Positions 45,435 to 53,059 of a stretch of DNA of 64,000 bases are shown here, piece by piece. Within the stretch, counting starts at the first letter, position 1. Every line of letters starts with the position of its first letter. This DNA comes from Bradyrhizobium sp. SZCCT0231 (GTDB taxonomy: Bacteria > Pseudomonadota > Alphaproteobacteria > Rhizobiales > Xanthobacteraceae). The notes beneath the pieces were generated by a model, which saw nothing but the letters and a program-made list of their open reading frames with translations, was not told the origin of the DNA and searched no databases. Made by a program: the position numbers and the translations under genes. The stretch lies in assembly GCF_018130245.1 (NCBI RefSeq), contig NZ_JAFCKP010000006.1, positions 248,001 to 312,000 of the forward strand. The letters are read 5' to 3'.

Positions 45435-46172
45435 ATGAAATCTCTCGCGCGACCACACCGGTCCCTCCCCAAACCGCAATTGCCGGACGGAGTCCGCATC
45501 TATGCGATCTCGGATATTCACGGCTGCGCGCATTTGCTCGAGCCCATGCTGCGGGTGATCGACGCCGACGTTGCCTGCAGCCGGCCGCGCTATGCTGTCG
45601 AAGTCTTCATGGGCGATTACATCGATCGCGGCCCGGATACCCGCGCCACCCTCGACATCCTGGTCGAACGGAGCCGCCGGGGAAATGCGGTTTTCCTCAA
45701 GGGCAATCACGAGGCCTTTCTGGTGAGGGTGTTCGAAGACCCTTCACTGTTCGAGGACTGGATTGCCTTCGGCGGGACCCAGACATTGATGTCCTACGGG
45801 CTTGCCCCGCCGGATCTCAAGCGCGACGAGCCGGCATCGATCCTGCGCGACTTGATTCGCGCCATGCCGGCCGAGCATCTGGAATTCCTGGACAACCTGC
45901 GGCTGAGCTTCAGTTGCGGAGACTTCTTTTTCGTCCACGCCGGCGTTCGCCCCGGCGTTCCATTGGCCGAGCAGACGGAGCGCGATCTGCTCTGGATTCG
46001 CGAGGAATTCCTGCGGAGCGAGGAGCAGTTCGGCAAGTATATTGTCCATGGTCATACGCCGGTGCGCAGTGCGGAATTCATGGCCAACCGTGTCAACATC
46101 GACACCGGCGCCTATGCCACCGGCAACCTCACCCTGATGAGCATCCAGGGAAGCCGCATGCTCGCGGTGTGA
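45435..46172 (+). CDS. PPP-type serine/threonine metallophosphatase
   Basis: A 245-residue calcineurin-like phosphatase from the ATG at 45435. The complete PPP metal-ligand set is visible: ISDIHGC (D, H), GDYIDRGPDT (D, D, R), KGNHEAF (N, H), FVHAGVRPG (H) and VHGHTPV (H). Such enzymes dephosphorylate proteins or small phosphates in the cytoplasm. Being next to the initiating transferase and co-polymerase, it may counteract phosphorylation in polymer synthesis, although Tyr specificity is not expected from the family. Confidence 0.92.
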   Translation: MKSLARPHRSLPKPQLPDGVRIYAISDIHGCAHLLEPMLRVIDADVACSRPRYAVEVFMGDYIDRGPDTRATLDILVERSRRGNAVFLKGNHEAFLVRVFEDPSLFEDWIAFGGTQTLMSYGLAPPDLKRDEPASILRDLIRAMPAEHLEFLDNLRLSFSCGDFFFVHAGVRPGVPLAEQTERDLLWIREEFLRSEEQFGKYIVHGHTPVRSAEFMANRVNIDTGAYATGNLTLMSIQGSRMLAV

Positions 46173-46248
46173 TAGGGAGCCCACGCCTGCCACCGGCGGG
46201 TGAAATGGATTCGCAGCAACGATGGAGTGCCCTTGGTGCTATCATGCT

Positions 46249-46527
46249 CTAGTTGAGCAAAGACGGCTTCTCCAGCCGCGCACGCGTCTTGGCCATCCAG
46301 TCGCTCCAGGCTCGTTCGTGCTTGACGTAGAGTTCCACCCAACGTTCGCCATGCTTGGCCTGACCGACGCGAGCCGCCTCCCCAAGCAGGTCGGCGCCAG
46401 GGCGGGTGTCCGGCTTGTCCAGCGCTTCGAACTCGATGGTTTCCGAGATCGTCAAACCAACGAGCACGCGCTGTCCGGCACCGTCCACGATATAGCGTCG
46501 CGGCGCATCCTTCTTGGGCTCACTCAT
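46249..46527 (-). CDS. Small hypothetical protein
   Basis: About 92 residues from the ATG at 46527 (MSEPKKDAPRRYIVDGAGQR); an in-frame ATG at 46542 adds five residues. The protein is soluble and charged, with a C-terminal helix around GERWVELYVKHERAWSDWM. No family is recognised. It is convergent with the phosphatase gene. Confidence 0.6.
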   Translation of the reverse strand: MSEPKKDAPRRYIVDGAGQRVLVGLTISETIEFEALDKPDTRPGADLLGEAARVGQAKHGERWVELYVKHERAWSDWMAKTRARLEKPSLLN

Positions 46528-46582
46528 TTCATCATGTCCCATCGTTTCAGTGCTGGAATGCCGCCAACGAGTGGGACGATGC

Positions 46583-46756
46583 CTAGAAGGCTCGTCGGGC
46601 GTGGCCGAACGTCGAGGTGGGAGCGGGCCGGGACGTCCGGCGTGAGGGGCCGCAGGATGCGTTCACGATTCTTCGTTGGACGCGCCAGGCGCGCAGCGCG
46701 TATCCCAGAATGAGGCCAGCACCAAAAATAAAAGCGGAGACAAACGCGGAAGTCAT
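46583..46756 (-). CDS. Possible 57-residue membrane peptide
   Basis: A short frame with one hydrophobic helix (SAFVSAFIFGAGLILGYAL) and a basic Ser/Arg tail. It lies upstream of the hypothetical gene at 46249-46527 on the same strand. There is no family match and the ribosome site is weak. Confidence 0.3.
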   Translation of the reverse strand: MTSAFVSAFIFGAGLILGYALRAWRVQRRIVNASCGPSRRTSRPAPTSTFGHARRAF

Positions 46757-46813
46757 GGGAGTCGTCCTGGATCGTACCACTCCTATCAAGAGCGAGCAGT
46801 GTGTCGACATCAT

Positions 46814-47140
46814 GGTTCTTGAGGACTCACGGGCGCTGAAAGATTGTTCAAAGTTGATCCCTTCTGCGCATGCAGCGCGTGCCAGATCTGCCTACCTCCG
46901 CCGCATCTCGTCTCGGCCGGCGGTGATCACCGAACGCTCTATCTGGCGACCGCTCTATATATGAGAGACGTGCTCGCGGCCTGAGACGTTCAGGCCCATC
47001 GCGGTCGAGCAGGCGTGCGTCGGCGAGACCGAGCACCTCCACGACGGGGAAATTTCGCGTCAACCGGTTAGCCCGTGCCCTTGCAACCGTCCGGAGCCCG
47101 TCGCATTATTGCGCGTCGCATTTCATGAGGGATTCATCCA
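46814..47140. other. 327-bp intergenic region, no gene seen
   Basis: Only short frames without domains occur here. The end of the stretch carries the leader TGAGGGATTCATCCA of the secreted peptide gene at 47141. Confidence 0.4.
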
Positions 47141-47401
47141 ATGAACTTCCGCGCCGCTATTCCATCCATTGCCCTGTCCGCTCTCGGCCTCGCCTTGACG
47201 GCATCCATGGCGCCGGCTGCCGAGCTCTCCGTTGCCCCGGCACGGGCGGCCTCCGTCCAAGGCGGACTTGTGCTGTGGGATAATGTTTATCCGCCCGCGA
47301 TCTATGGCCCCCAGCTTCGCCCCGCCGCAGAAGTCGCAGCCATGAAGGCACAGGCACGGCCGGTGTCCCAGCTCTGGTGGGGATATTGGTACGTGCGCTG
47401 A
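47141..47401 (+). CDS. Small secreted hypothetical protein
   Basis: An 86-residue protein with a clear signal peptide (SALGLALTASMAPAAE). The mature part is about 60 residues and rich in Trp, Tyr and Pro near the end (LVLWDNVYPPAIYGP, WWGYWYVR). GAGG precedes the ATG. No family is recognised. It is a lone gene. Confidence 0.65.
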   Translation: MNFRAAIPSIALSALGLALTASMAPAAELSVAPARAASVQGGLVLWDNVYPPAIYGPQLRPAAEVAAMKAQARPVSQLWWGYWYVR

Positions 47402-47827
47402 CGCGCCGGAGCGATTGGCTAACCGCAACCCAGACGCCCGCAATCATCAACCGCCGCGCCGAGCAAACGGTAGCGGCGGTTCTCATTTGGGCTGCTGAGA
47501 AGATTGCCACGTCGGGCGCGACGGTTCGGGCCTGCATCGCCAGCCTGTCGAGCCTGACCTGATGCGCCTGATAAAAAGCCGCGTGATCCCGCGGCCAGGC
47601 CGCCACGCCGGAGAAAACGGCGACCTTTGAGTAGCTTACGAGGCGGCAGCGAAGCGCGGCGGCGACGTGAACAGGTCTCTGAACAGGAGGCGATCAGGGC
47701 TCTTACAAGGTCTTAGCAGGGCGCTAGCAGGCTCGACGCAGGCGCGAAAATCCGCACAAGGTTGAACGGCGGTATATTTGAGAGCGTCGGCCGGATTTGC
47801 CGGTGACAAGAACAAGCCAAACTAAAA
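47402..47827. other. 426-bp intergenic region, no gene seen
   Basis: A short open frame (47377-47562) overlaps the previous gene in another frame and has no support. No repeat or RNA gene was identified before the terminator at 47828. Confidence 0.4.
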
Positions 47828-47853
47828 AGAGGAGTGCAATAATGCACTCCTCT
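47828..47853 (-). terminator. Rho-independent terminator after the DUF5681 gene
   Basis: A perfect 11-bp stem (AGAGGAGTGCA / TGCACTCCTCT) with a four-base loop. Read on the minus strand it is followed by a TTTTTAG run. It lies 40 bp after the stop codon of the DUF5681 gene. Confidence 0.85.
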
Positions 47854-47892
47854 CGCAATCAGCTCAAAAGCGGCTGTTAGCGCCGAATCAGA

Positions 47893-48312
47893 CTAAATCG
47901 GATAATAATGCCGATCTATAGTCTGCTTCAGCAGGCTTAGTGCCCTCTTAAATTCGTCTGTGACGTCCTCGGGGAACTGACGCAAACGGTCTTCGCTTTC
48001 GACAATGACGCGCAGATTCTCGAGCTGCTGGTTGGCGTACTCGACGATAAACCGATCCTTCCGCTTATAATACTGTGCCATAGCGCGCGGATCGCCTGTC
48101 GCCGCCTTAAAGATCAGCTGCTTGTCTATTGCGACACGCGCAGGGACCATCTCGCGCTTATTTCCGACGACGATCGGCACCAGCGTCTCCTCGGCTTCGA
48201 AGAAGTCGCGGCGGACCTGATCGTCCGAGATAGGATGCCGCTGCTTCCGCGGCCGCCCCCTCGGATTGCCAGTCGTCCCCTTTTCAAACTGTCCCTTACG
48301 ATTACGAGCCAT
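47893..48312 (-). CDS. DUF5681 domain protein (phage/MTase-island associated)
   Basis: A 139-residue basic protein with the DUF5681 N-terminal signature RKGQFEKGTTGNPRGRPRK and a helical remainder ending TIDRHYYPI. In alphaproteobacteria, DUF5681 genes are frequent in prophage-like or DNA methyltransferase-carrying islands, near terminase-type genes. Its biochemical role is not established. It has its own terminator and is three genes from the ParB-domain methyltransferase on the same strand. Confidence 0.8.
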   Translation of the reverse strand: MARNRKGQFEKGTTGNPRGRPRKQRHPISDDQVRRDFFEAEETLVPIVVGNKREMVPARVAIDKQLIFKAATGDPRAMAQYYKRKDRFIVEYANQQLENLRVIVESEDRLRQFPEDVTDEFKRALSLLKQTIDRHYYPI

Positions 48313-49049
48313 AGTGAGCCCCTCGAGTCTTGATTGATGACTTCAGGAGGACACTGACCCAAACAAAAATGGCGTGGCCTCCGGGTTTGCCAAATCCCTG
48401 CAAGCAGGAATTTGGACCCATCAGGCGTCACGCCATCATTTACGCACTACTTGCCCGGCTTGTGCATCACGCAAAACCCACATGGGCTCAACCGAAGCTC
48501 TGGTGCGAGGTGACTTCTTTATAGCTCAGGCCAGCGGTGTAATCAACAAATGCGAGCATTCTTGAAAAGCGCCATGCGCTGGTCGAGCTTGGGCGCTCTT
48601 CATCTCAACACATCGATCGACATCGATGACCAGCAAACGACTCCCGAGCAGAACCTGCGAGCACGTGGAAGCGACGAACAAGAGTTGCCCAGATCGCGTC
48701 GACCGCTTGTGGTCCTCCCGCGTTCTTCGGACCCCAATCGCCGGTATGAGGGACGCCGTCGATCTCCGTGGCGCCCGTCCTTGTGTGCGCAAGGGGGAAT
48801 GAGGCGTCCTGCCATCGCAGCCGTCCCAAGCCCCAGGGCTGACGGGTCGAAGTTCCAACTCCCGCCGTCATACAGGTGCAAATGACCATAGCGGCCGCCG
48901 GCCTCGGCGCGGCGCTTTGCGACCAGCACGGCCATCGCGGCCTCTCTATCCATTCCCTGCCTTCCCGCGAATAACCAGCATGCTTCTGATTGCTTGTTTT
49001 CCATAGTACTTGCGGTACCGCGAACATCTTGCGCGATAGGAGGCATCGT
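48313..49049. other. 737-bp region, possible gene remnant
   Basis: No intact gene is present. On the minus strand, one frame from about 49030 reads plausible protein (VLVAKRRAEAGGRYGHLHLY, then DGGSWNFDP). It then turns Arg-rich, while another frame continues with VPHTGDWGPKNAGGPQAVD. This looks like a frameshifted, decayed gene of unknown family, but chance cannot be excluded. Confidence 0.3.
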
Positions 49050-49661
49050 TCACGCCTGCCGATAGAGAATGATCGAAACCCCGGGAACAAGCTGGTTCAG
49101 AAAGTCGAAGTCGCCGACATTCCCTGTCAGGACGCTGGCACCTATACTGCGCGCCTGAAGATAGATCAGCGCATCGTTGAGGTATTTCCGCTCATGACCG
49201 GCCCCCTTCGGCGCGCCGCTGAGACGAACCAGCTCGCCCGCAAGCATCCCCGCTTCGCCCCACATTGCGGTGTCCGGAGCTTGCAAGCGATGCGCCGGAA
49301 TGTCTTCAATCACACCTCGTACCGCTTGCAGCACTGCACTCGTTGAGGGGTGAGCCGGATCGAGCCGCCCGAACACATGCGTTAGCTCGGCAAGGCAGAC
49401 GGCCGAGTGGTGGCACACGCGATATGTCAGCAATTCATCGACGGCGACCGGGGTGCGTGCCTGCAAGACGTCGAGATAAACGCTGGTATCGAGAATTAGC
49501 GCGCCGCCGATCAGCGGTTCGTCGGATACCCAGGCAAGCTCGACATCCGGCCGTCGCGTTATCCGCTCCGAACGCTTGTGCGGCTTCAGCCTTCGCAACG
49601 CTGCCTGGAGATCAAATGGCAAGATCGATATCTGCCGGGATGCTTCCCTTGCGCCGGACAA
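49050..49661 (-). CDS. PIN-domain toxin (VapC-like)
   Basis: A 203-residue protein. A PIN domain starts near residue 55 (LILDTSVYLDVLQ, first Asp), with AELTHVFGRL (Glu) and a C-terminal KYLNDALIYLQARSIGASVL then TGNVGDFDFL carrying the remaining acidic ligands. PIN toxins cut RNA. It is longer than typical VapC (130-150 residues) because of a 50-residue N-terminal extension. That extension is encoded over the end of the antitoxin gene (50-bp overlap). A later internal start is possible. Confidence 0.85.
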   Translation of the reverse strand: MSGAREASRQISILPFDLQAALRRLKPHKRSERITRRPDVELAWVSDEPLIGGALILDTSVYLDVLQARTPVAVDELLTYRVCHHSAVCLAELTHVFGRLDPAHPSTSAVLQAVRGVIEDIPAHRLQAPDTAMWGEAGMLAGELVRLSGAPKGAGHERKYLNDALIYLQARSIGASVLTGNVGDFDFLNQLVPGVSIILYRQA

Positions 49662-49908
49662 GACGCGCGCCGAAGTCGTCTTCGAGCGCCAAACGCGACA
49701 GGGCGAGCTCCAAAAGTTCGGTATCAGAAGATACGTGAGCCCGTTTCTTAGCAGCTTCGATCAGGCCTGCCGGCACGCGGCCGGACAAGCGCGTGTTCTT
49801 GGCCTCACCGAGCAGCCCGACGGCGCGCGCCTGCTCAAGCACAAGCCGGTTGCGCTTAAGGGCGATCTGCTCCTCGGTCTCTGTCGACGTGCGGGTCCGC
49901 ACAACCAT
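49612..49908 (-). CDS. Probable antitoxin partner of the PIN toxin
   Basis: A 98-residue protein from the ATG at 49908, chosen because GGAG lies 8 nt upstream. The N-terminal part is helical and basic. The region TRLSGRVPAGLIEAAKKRAH, then VSSDTELLELALSRLALED, resembles a ribbon-helix-helix DNA-binding fold. Its 3' end overlaps the PIN toxin gene, the usual toxin-antitoxin order. Direct repeats at 49922-49949 upstream would suit autorepression. Confidence 0.75.
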   Translation of the reverse strand: MVVRTRTSTETEEQIALKRNRLVLEQARAVGLLGEAKNTRLSGRVPAGLIEAAKKRAHVSSDTELLELALSRLALEDDFGARLVRRKGSIPADIDLAI

Positions 49909-49921
49909 GGCAATCTCCAAC

Positions 49922-49949
49922 GTTCAACAAAAGATAGCTATTGTTCAAC
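49922..49949. promoter_or_regulatory. GTTCAAC direct repeats upstream of the antitoxin
   Basis: GTTCAAC occurs at 49922-49928 and 49943-49949, 21 bp apart (two helical turns), around an A/T-rich core (AAGATAGCTATT). This is a typical place and spacing for an autoregulatory toxin-antitoxin operator. Confidence 0.55.
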
Positions 49950-50229
49950 GGCTTCGCAAGGCCGGAAACAAGAGGTTGCGCTCGGCGTGCGCCCACCGGG
50001 CCATCGCTGCTGCAACATCAATCGGCTGTTTCGCCCTGAGGCCGGCGCGGGATGTTCAACAGGATCGAGGCTCGCGGCTTGGCATCGGGCTGGCTGCTCG
50101 GCCATGAAATTCCTTGCTGGTGCGTGGCCCTTCCAAACAAGTGGTCCCCCGGACGACTAGCGATCGCAATGCGCCGCGCTGTGGATCGGCTTCATCGCAC
50201 AGGATGGGATGAGCCAAGGGGGGCAATGA

Positions 50230-50484
50230 TCATCGGGGCAGTCCGCGCTCGTCATAGAGCAGATCGCCGTGGTCGGTCGAGCGGGTACGGTTCTTTCAAG
50301 TGTCGATGCAATCCCGGCCGATCGCCAGCAAGCGATCCGATAGGCCTACGCCTTGCTCGCGGCGAACCCGCTCCAGCCGCTCACGAACAGCGTTCGTGAC
50401 AGCAGCTGTAAGTGACTCCCCGGTCCGCTGGGCAAGCTCTGTCGCCAACTGATGCGCTTGTGGGCTTTTGATGTTTAAGCTCAT
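50230..50484 (-). pseudogene. Frameshifted vapB antitoxin, cognate vapC lost
   Basis: The intact part (50296-50484) reads [20 protein letters not shown], then a VapB (Rv0623-type) helix up to [12 protein letters not shown], and then stops early. A shifted frame continues with RSTDHGDLLYDERGLPR and a stop at 50230-50232, which matches the normal VapB C-terminus. Overlapping it is ATGATCATT (Met-Ile-Ile), the usual VapC start, but the following sequence is unrelated and stops after ten codons. The toxin has been deleted. Confidence 0.8.
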
Positions 50485-50573
50485 TTTCTACCTTCTACCC
50501 GACAAACCAGCGCATTCAAGTCTCTGATACATCGCTAGTTTGCTTGGGCCGGTTTGAGAACCTCAACGGCAGC

Positions 50574-50726
50574 CCTACTGAAGCACTGCTCGACGTCCGC
50601 GAAGGTCCCGGGTCACGACCATAGTCGCAGCGTGTTCCGTGTAGGCCTGCCAACGGCTGATGGCGACATCGACATAGAGCGGGTCGAGCTCGATCGCGGC
50701 TCGCTCAACGGCACTTCTCGCGCAGG
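50574..50726 (-). pseudogene. Duplicated 3' fragment of the DNA methyltransferase gene
   Basis: The minus strand reads AIELDPLYVDVAISRWQAYT and then HAATMVVT, ending LQ and stop. This parallels AIELDPLYVDVAIRRWQTYT and QAATMAVT at the end of the methyltransferase (51120-52430). The DNA match runs 50574-50726 against about 51119-51286 with small deletions and one frameshift. It is a decayed partial duplication lying directly behind the orphan vapB. Confidence 0.85.
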
Positions 50727-50736
50727 TCGATGTAGG

Positions 50737-50976
50737 TCAACATCCAAACGGCTCACGCTTCTCGGCTGGAGGCTGCTCGCGCTCCGTCATGAAATCCTTG
50801 CTGACGCCTGGTCCGCTTCCAAATAGATCGTCCCACCGCTTGCCTTGAGGCACGATCAGGCGGCTCCGGCCGATCTTCAAAATATCAACGTGATGCACGC
50901 TCGCTGGAAACGCGACTGCTTTGGGCAGCCGGACCGCCTGAGTGCGGTGGCTGGTGAAAACCGTGGAACGGGTCAT
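50737..50976 (-). CDS. VapB/AbrB-type antitoxin, orphan
   Basis: A 79-residue protein with the SpoVT/AbrB-like VapB pattern: STVFTSHRTQAVRLPKAVAF, then RSRLIVPQGKRWDDLFGSG and a C-terminal SKDFMTEREQPPAEKREPF. This matches VapB antitoxins that are normally followed by vapC. Here the next sequence is the methyltransferase fragment, so the toxin is missing. The last two residues (GC) are probably acquired from the new junction. Confidence 0.8.
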   Translation of the reverse strand: MTRSTVFTSHRTQAVRLPKAVAFPASVHHVDILKIGRSRLIVPQGKRWDDLFGSGPGVSKDFMTEREQPPAEKREPFGC

Positions 50977-51119
50977 GGAACAAGCCTATCCAATCGGGAT
51001 ATACGCACCTGAAACGACGAATTTTGCAAGCAGCAACTTGCCTTTGGGGCATCAGGCAACACTCCGGAGCACATGTTTGCTGCGCGAAGCCAGCACCCGT
51101 CAATTGTGGAGATTTCGTC

Positions 51120-52430
51120 CTACTGAAGGGGATCACCGCGACGCTGCTCGACCTCCGCGAAGGTCTCCCCTGTTACCGCCATAGTCGCAGCCTGCCCGGT
51201 ATAGGTCTGCCAACGGCGGATGGCGACGTCGACATAGAGGGGATCGAGCTCAATCGCGCGAGCCCGCCTGCGGCACTTCTGCGCAGCCATGATGGTCGTG
51301 CCGGATCCGGAGAAGGGGTCGAGCACGATGTCGCCGCGACGCGAACAATCCTTGATGGCGTCGATCACCAGCGCGGTCGGCTTCACCGTCGGGTGCATCT
51401 CGAGCTCGCTCGCACGGCTCGCGCTAAAGCCGTTGATGCCGGCGTAGTCCCAGACATTGGTGCGATAGCGGCCGTGCTTGCCGAGCTCGATCGTGTTCAC
51501 GTGCGCCCCCTGCCCCACCTTGTAGACGAACACCAGCTCATGCTTGGAACGGTAGAACGAGCCCATGCCGCCGTTGCTCTTGTTCCAGACGCACAGGTTC
51601 TTCAGCTCGGAGTAGACGCCCCCGGCCGCCTTCAGCACCTCGTCCATATGCCGCCAATCCATGCAGATGAAATGGATGGCGCCATCCACGCTCGCCTGCG
51701 CCATATTGCCGAACACCACAGCCAGGAAGCCGGCAAACTCCAAAGAGCTCATCTCACCAGAGGCCATCTTGAATTCGCGGTGCTTGACCGCGCCGAGCCC
51801 GCTGACATGCCCGTCGATCGGCACGTTGTAGGGCGGGTCGGTGAACACCAGGCGCGCCTGTTCGCCATCCATCACATCGGCGAAGGAGGCGGCATCGCAG
51901 GCGTCGCCGCACAGCAGGCGATGCTCTCCCAACACCCAGAGATCACCGAGCCGCGAGACCGGATCTGACTGAACGGCCGGAACGAGATCGCTTCGGTCAG
52001 GCTTCTCGCGCGCCGCTTCTCCGTCCACCAACAGGTCGATCTCGGCGGTCTCAAAACCGGTCACCTCCACATCGAAATTGATCTCGACCCCCATCAGCTC
52101 GCGCCAGAGCTCGCGCAGCTGGTCCATGTCCCAGTCCGAGTTCAGCGCGATCTTGTTGTCGGCGAGCGAGAACGCGATCTTCTGCGCGGCGGTCAAATGG
52201 CCGACCCGCAGCACCGGCACCCGTTCCAGCCCGGCCATCCGCGCGCCCTCGACCCGGCCATGACCGACCAGGATCATGCCCTCCTCATCCACCACAACGA
52301 TGCTGTTGAAGCCGAACTCGCGGATCGAGGCCGCGATCTGATGCAGCTGCTTGCGCGAATGCCGCCTGGCGTTGGCCGGGTTCGGCTTCAGCTCGGCAAT
52401 GGGCAGGTGGTCGACGCGGAAATCACTCAT
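51120..52430 (-). CDS. ParB-domain DNA methyltransferase (N6-adenine/N4-cytosine type)
   Basis: A 436-residue protein. Residues 1-90 are a ParB/Srx-like domain (PIAELKPNPANARRHSRKQL, GHGRVEGARMAG). Then comes a beta-class methyltransferase: catalytic TDPPYNVPIDG and, later, the SAM motif DPFSGSGTTIMAAQKC. The start at 52430 follows GGAGAGGTCTC. Such proteins are usually orphan methylases of prophages and islands. No restriction enzyme is adjacent. It lies behind the TetR-like and hypothetical genes in the same direction. Confidence 0.92.
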   Translation of the reverse strand: MSDFRVDHLPIAELKPNPANARRHSRKQLHQIAASIREFGFNSIVVVDEEGMILVGHGRVEGARMAGLERVPVLRVGHLTAAQKIAFSLADNKIALNSDWDMDQLRELWRELMGVEINFDVEVTGFETAEIDLLVDGEAAREKPDRSDLVPAVQSDPVSRLGDLWVLGEHRLLCGDACDAASFADVMDGEQARLVFTDPPYNVPIDGHVSGLGAVKHREFKMASGEMSSLEFAGFLAVVFGNMAQASVDGAIHFICMDWRHMDEVLKAAGGVYSELKNLCVWNKSNGGMGSFYRSKHELVFVYKVGQGAHVNTIELGKHGRYRTNVWDYAGINGFSASRASELEMHPTVKPTALVIDAIKDCSRRGDIVLDPFSGSGTTIMAAQKCRRRARAIELDPLYVDVAIRRWQTYTGQAATMAVTGETFAEVEQRRGDPLQ

Positions 52431-52535
52431 GAGACCTCTCCAGCAGTCAGGCCTCAACTATATCATCATCTATCAATATACTTCAAACACACTCGCCCAA
52501 TAGACGACCCGCGATCGCGGCATTGGTTAATCCGA

Positions 52536-53051
52536 TCACCCCTTGATCGTGATCTCGATATCTTCGGGCCGCACGCCAAAGGTGGCGGCCAACGCTTTCT
52601 TCGCCTCGGCGATGGTCAGCCCTCTCCGCGCCTCATCAGAGCCGGTTGGCCGCGCGTCGGGCACCGGTTGAAACTTCAGCCGCTTGAGCTGAATCCCGAG
52701 CTGCTTCAAGCCGATATAAGCGACCGGGTTGCGCAGCTCCTTGCGCCAGACCTCCGCAACGGCAATGTCGGCGAACTCCGAGATTCCGATGTGGAAACGA
52801 GCCTGCCCTCGCGAGTTCTTGGTCTCATCGAGTGGCGCGAGCAATGAAATCCGGCCGACCAGGAATGCGGCCCGAGCCGGAACGCCCTCGGCCTTGTTAT
52901 CCCAGTCTTGCCGCCTGCAGCAAACAAGATAGGGGCATTGCTCGACACTCTTGGGACTGAGGACCCAGCCCCGGGACCCCGCATGCCTCAGGATCTCTTG
53001 CCGCGTCTCGGAGGTAAAGACGACTACTGCGGCGTCATCGGCTTTGGTCAT
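52536..53051 (-). CDS. Hypothetical protein in the methyltransferase operon
   Basis: A 171-residue soluble protein of unknown family. The central region has a charged, beta-rich pattern (AAFLVGRISLLAPLDE, FHIGISEFADIAVAEVW). The C-terminus is a likely helical unit (GLTIAEAKKALAATFGV, then RPEDIEITIKG). It starts 8 bp after the TetR-like gene and is 105 bp before the methyltransferase, suggesting one operon. No function can be given. Confidence 0.7.
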   Translation of the reverse strand: MTKADDAAVVVFTSETRQEILRHAGSRGWVLSPKSVEQCPYLVCCRRQDWDNKAEGVPARAAFLVGRISLLAPLDETKNSRGQARFHIGISEFADIAVAEVWRKELRNPVAYIGLKQLGIQLKRLKFQPVPDARPTGSDEARRGLTIAEAKKALAATFGVRPEDIEITIKG

Positions 53052-53059
53052 GCTCGGTC

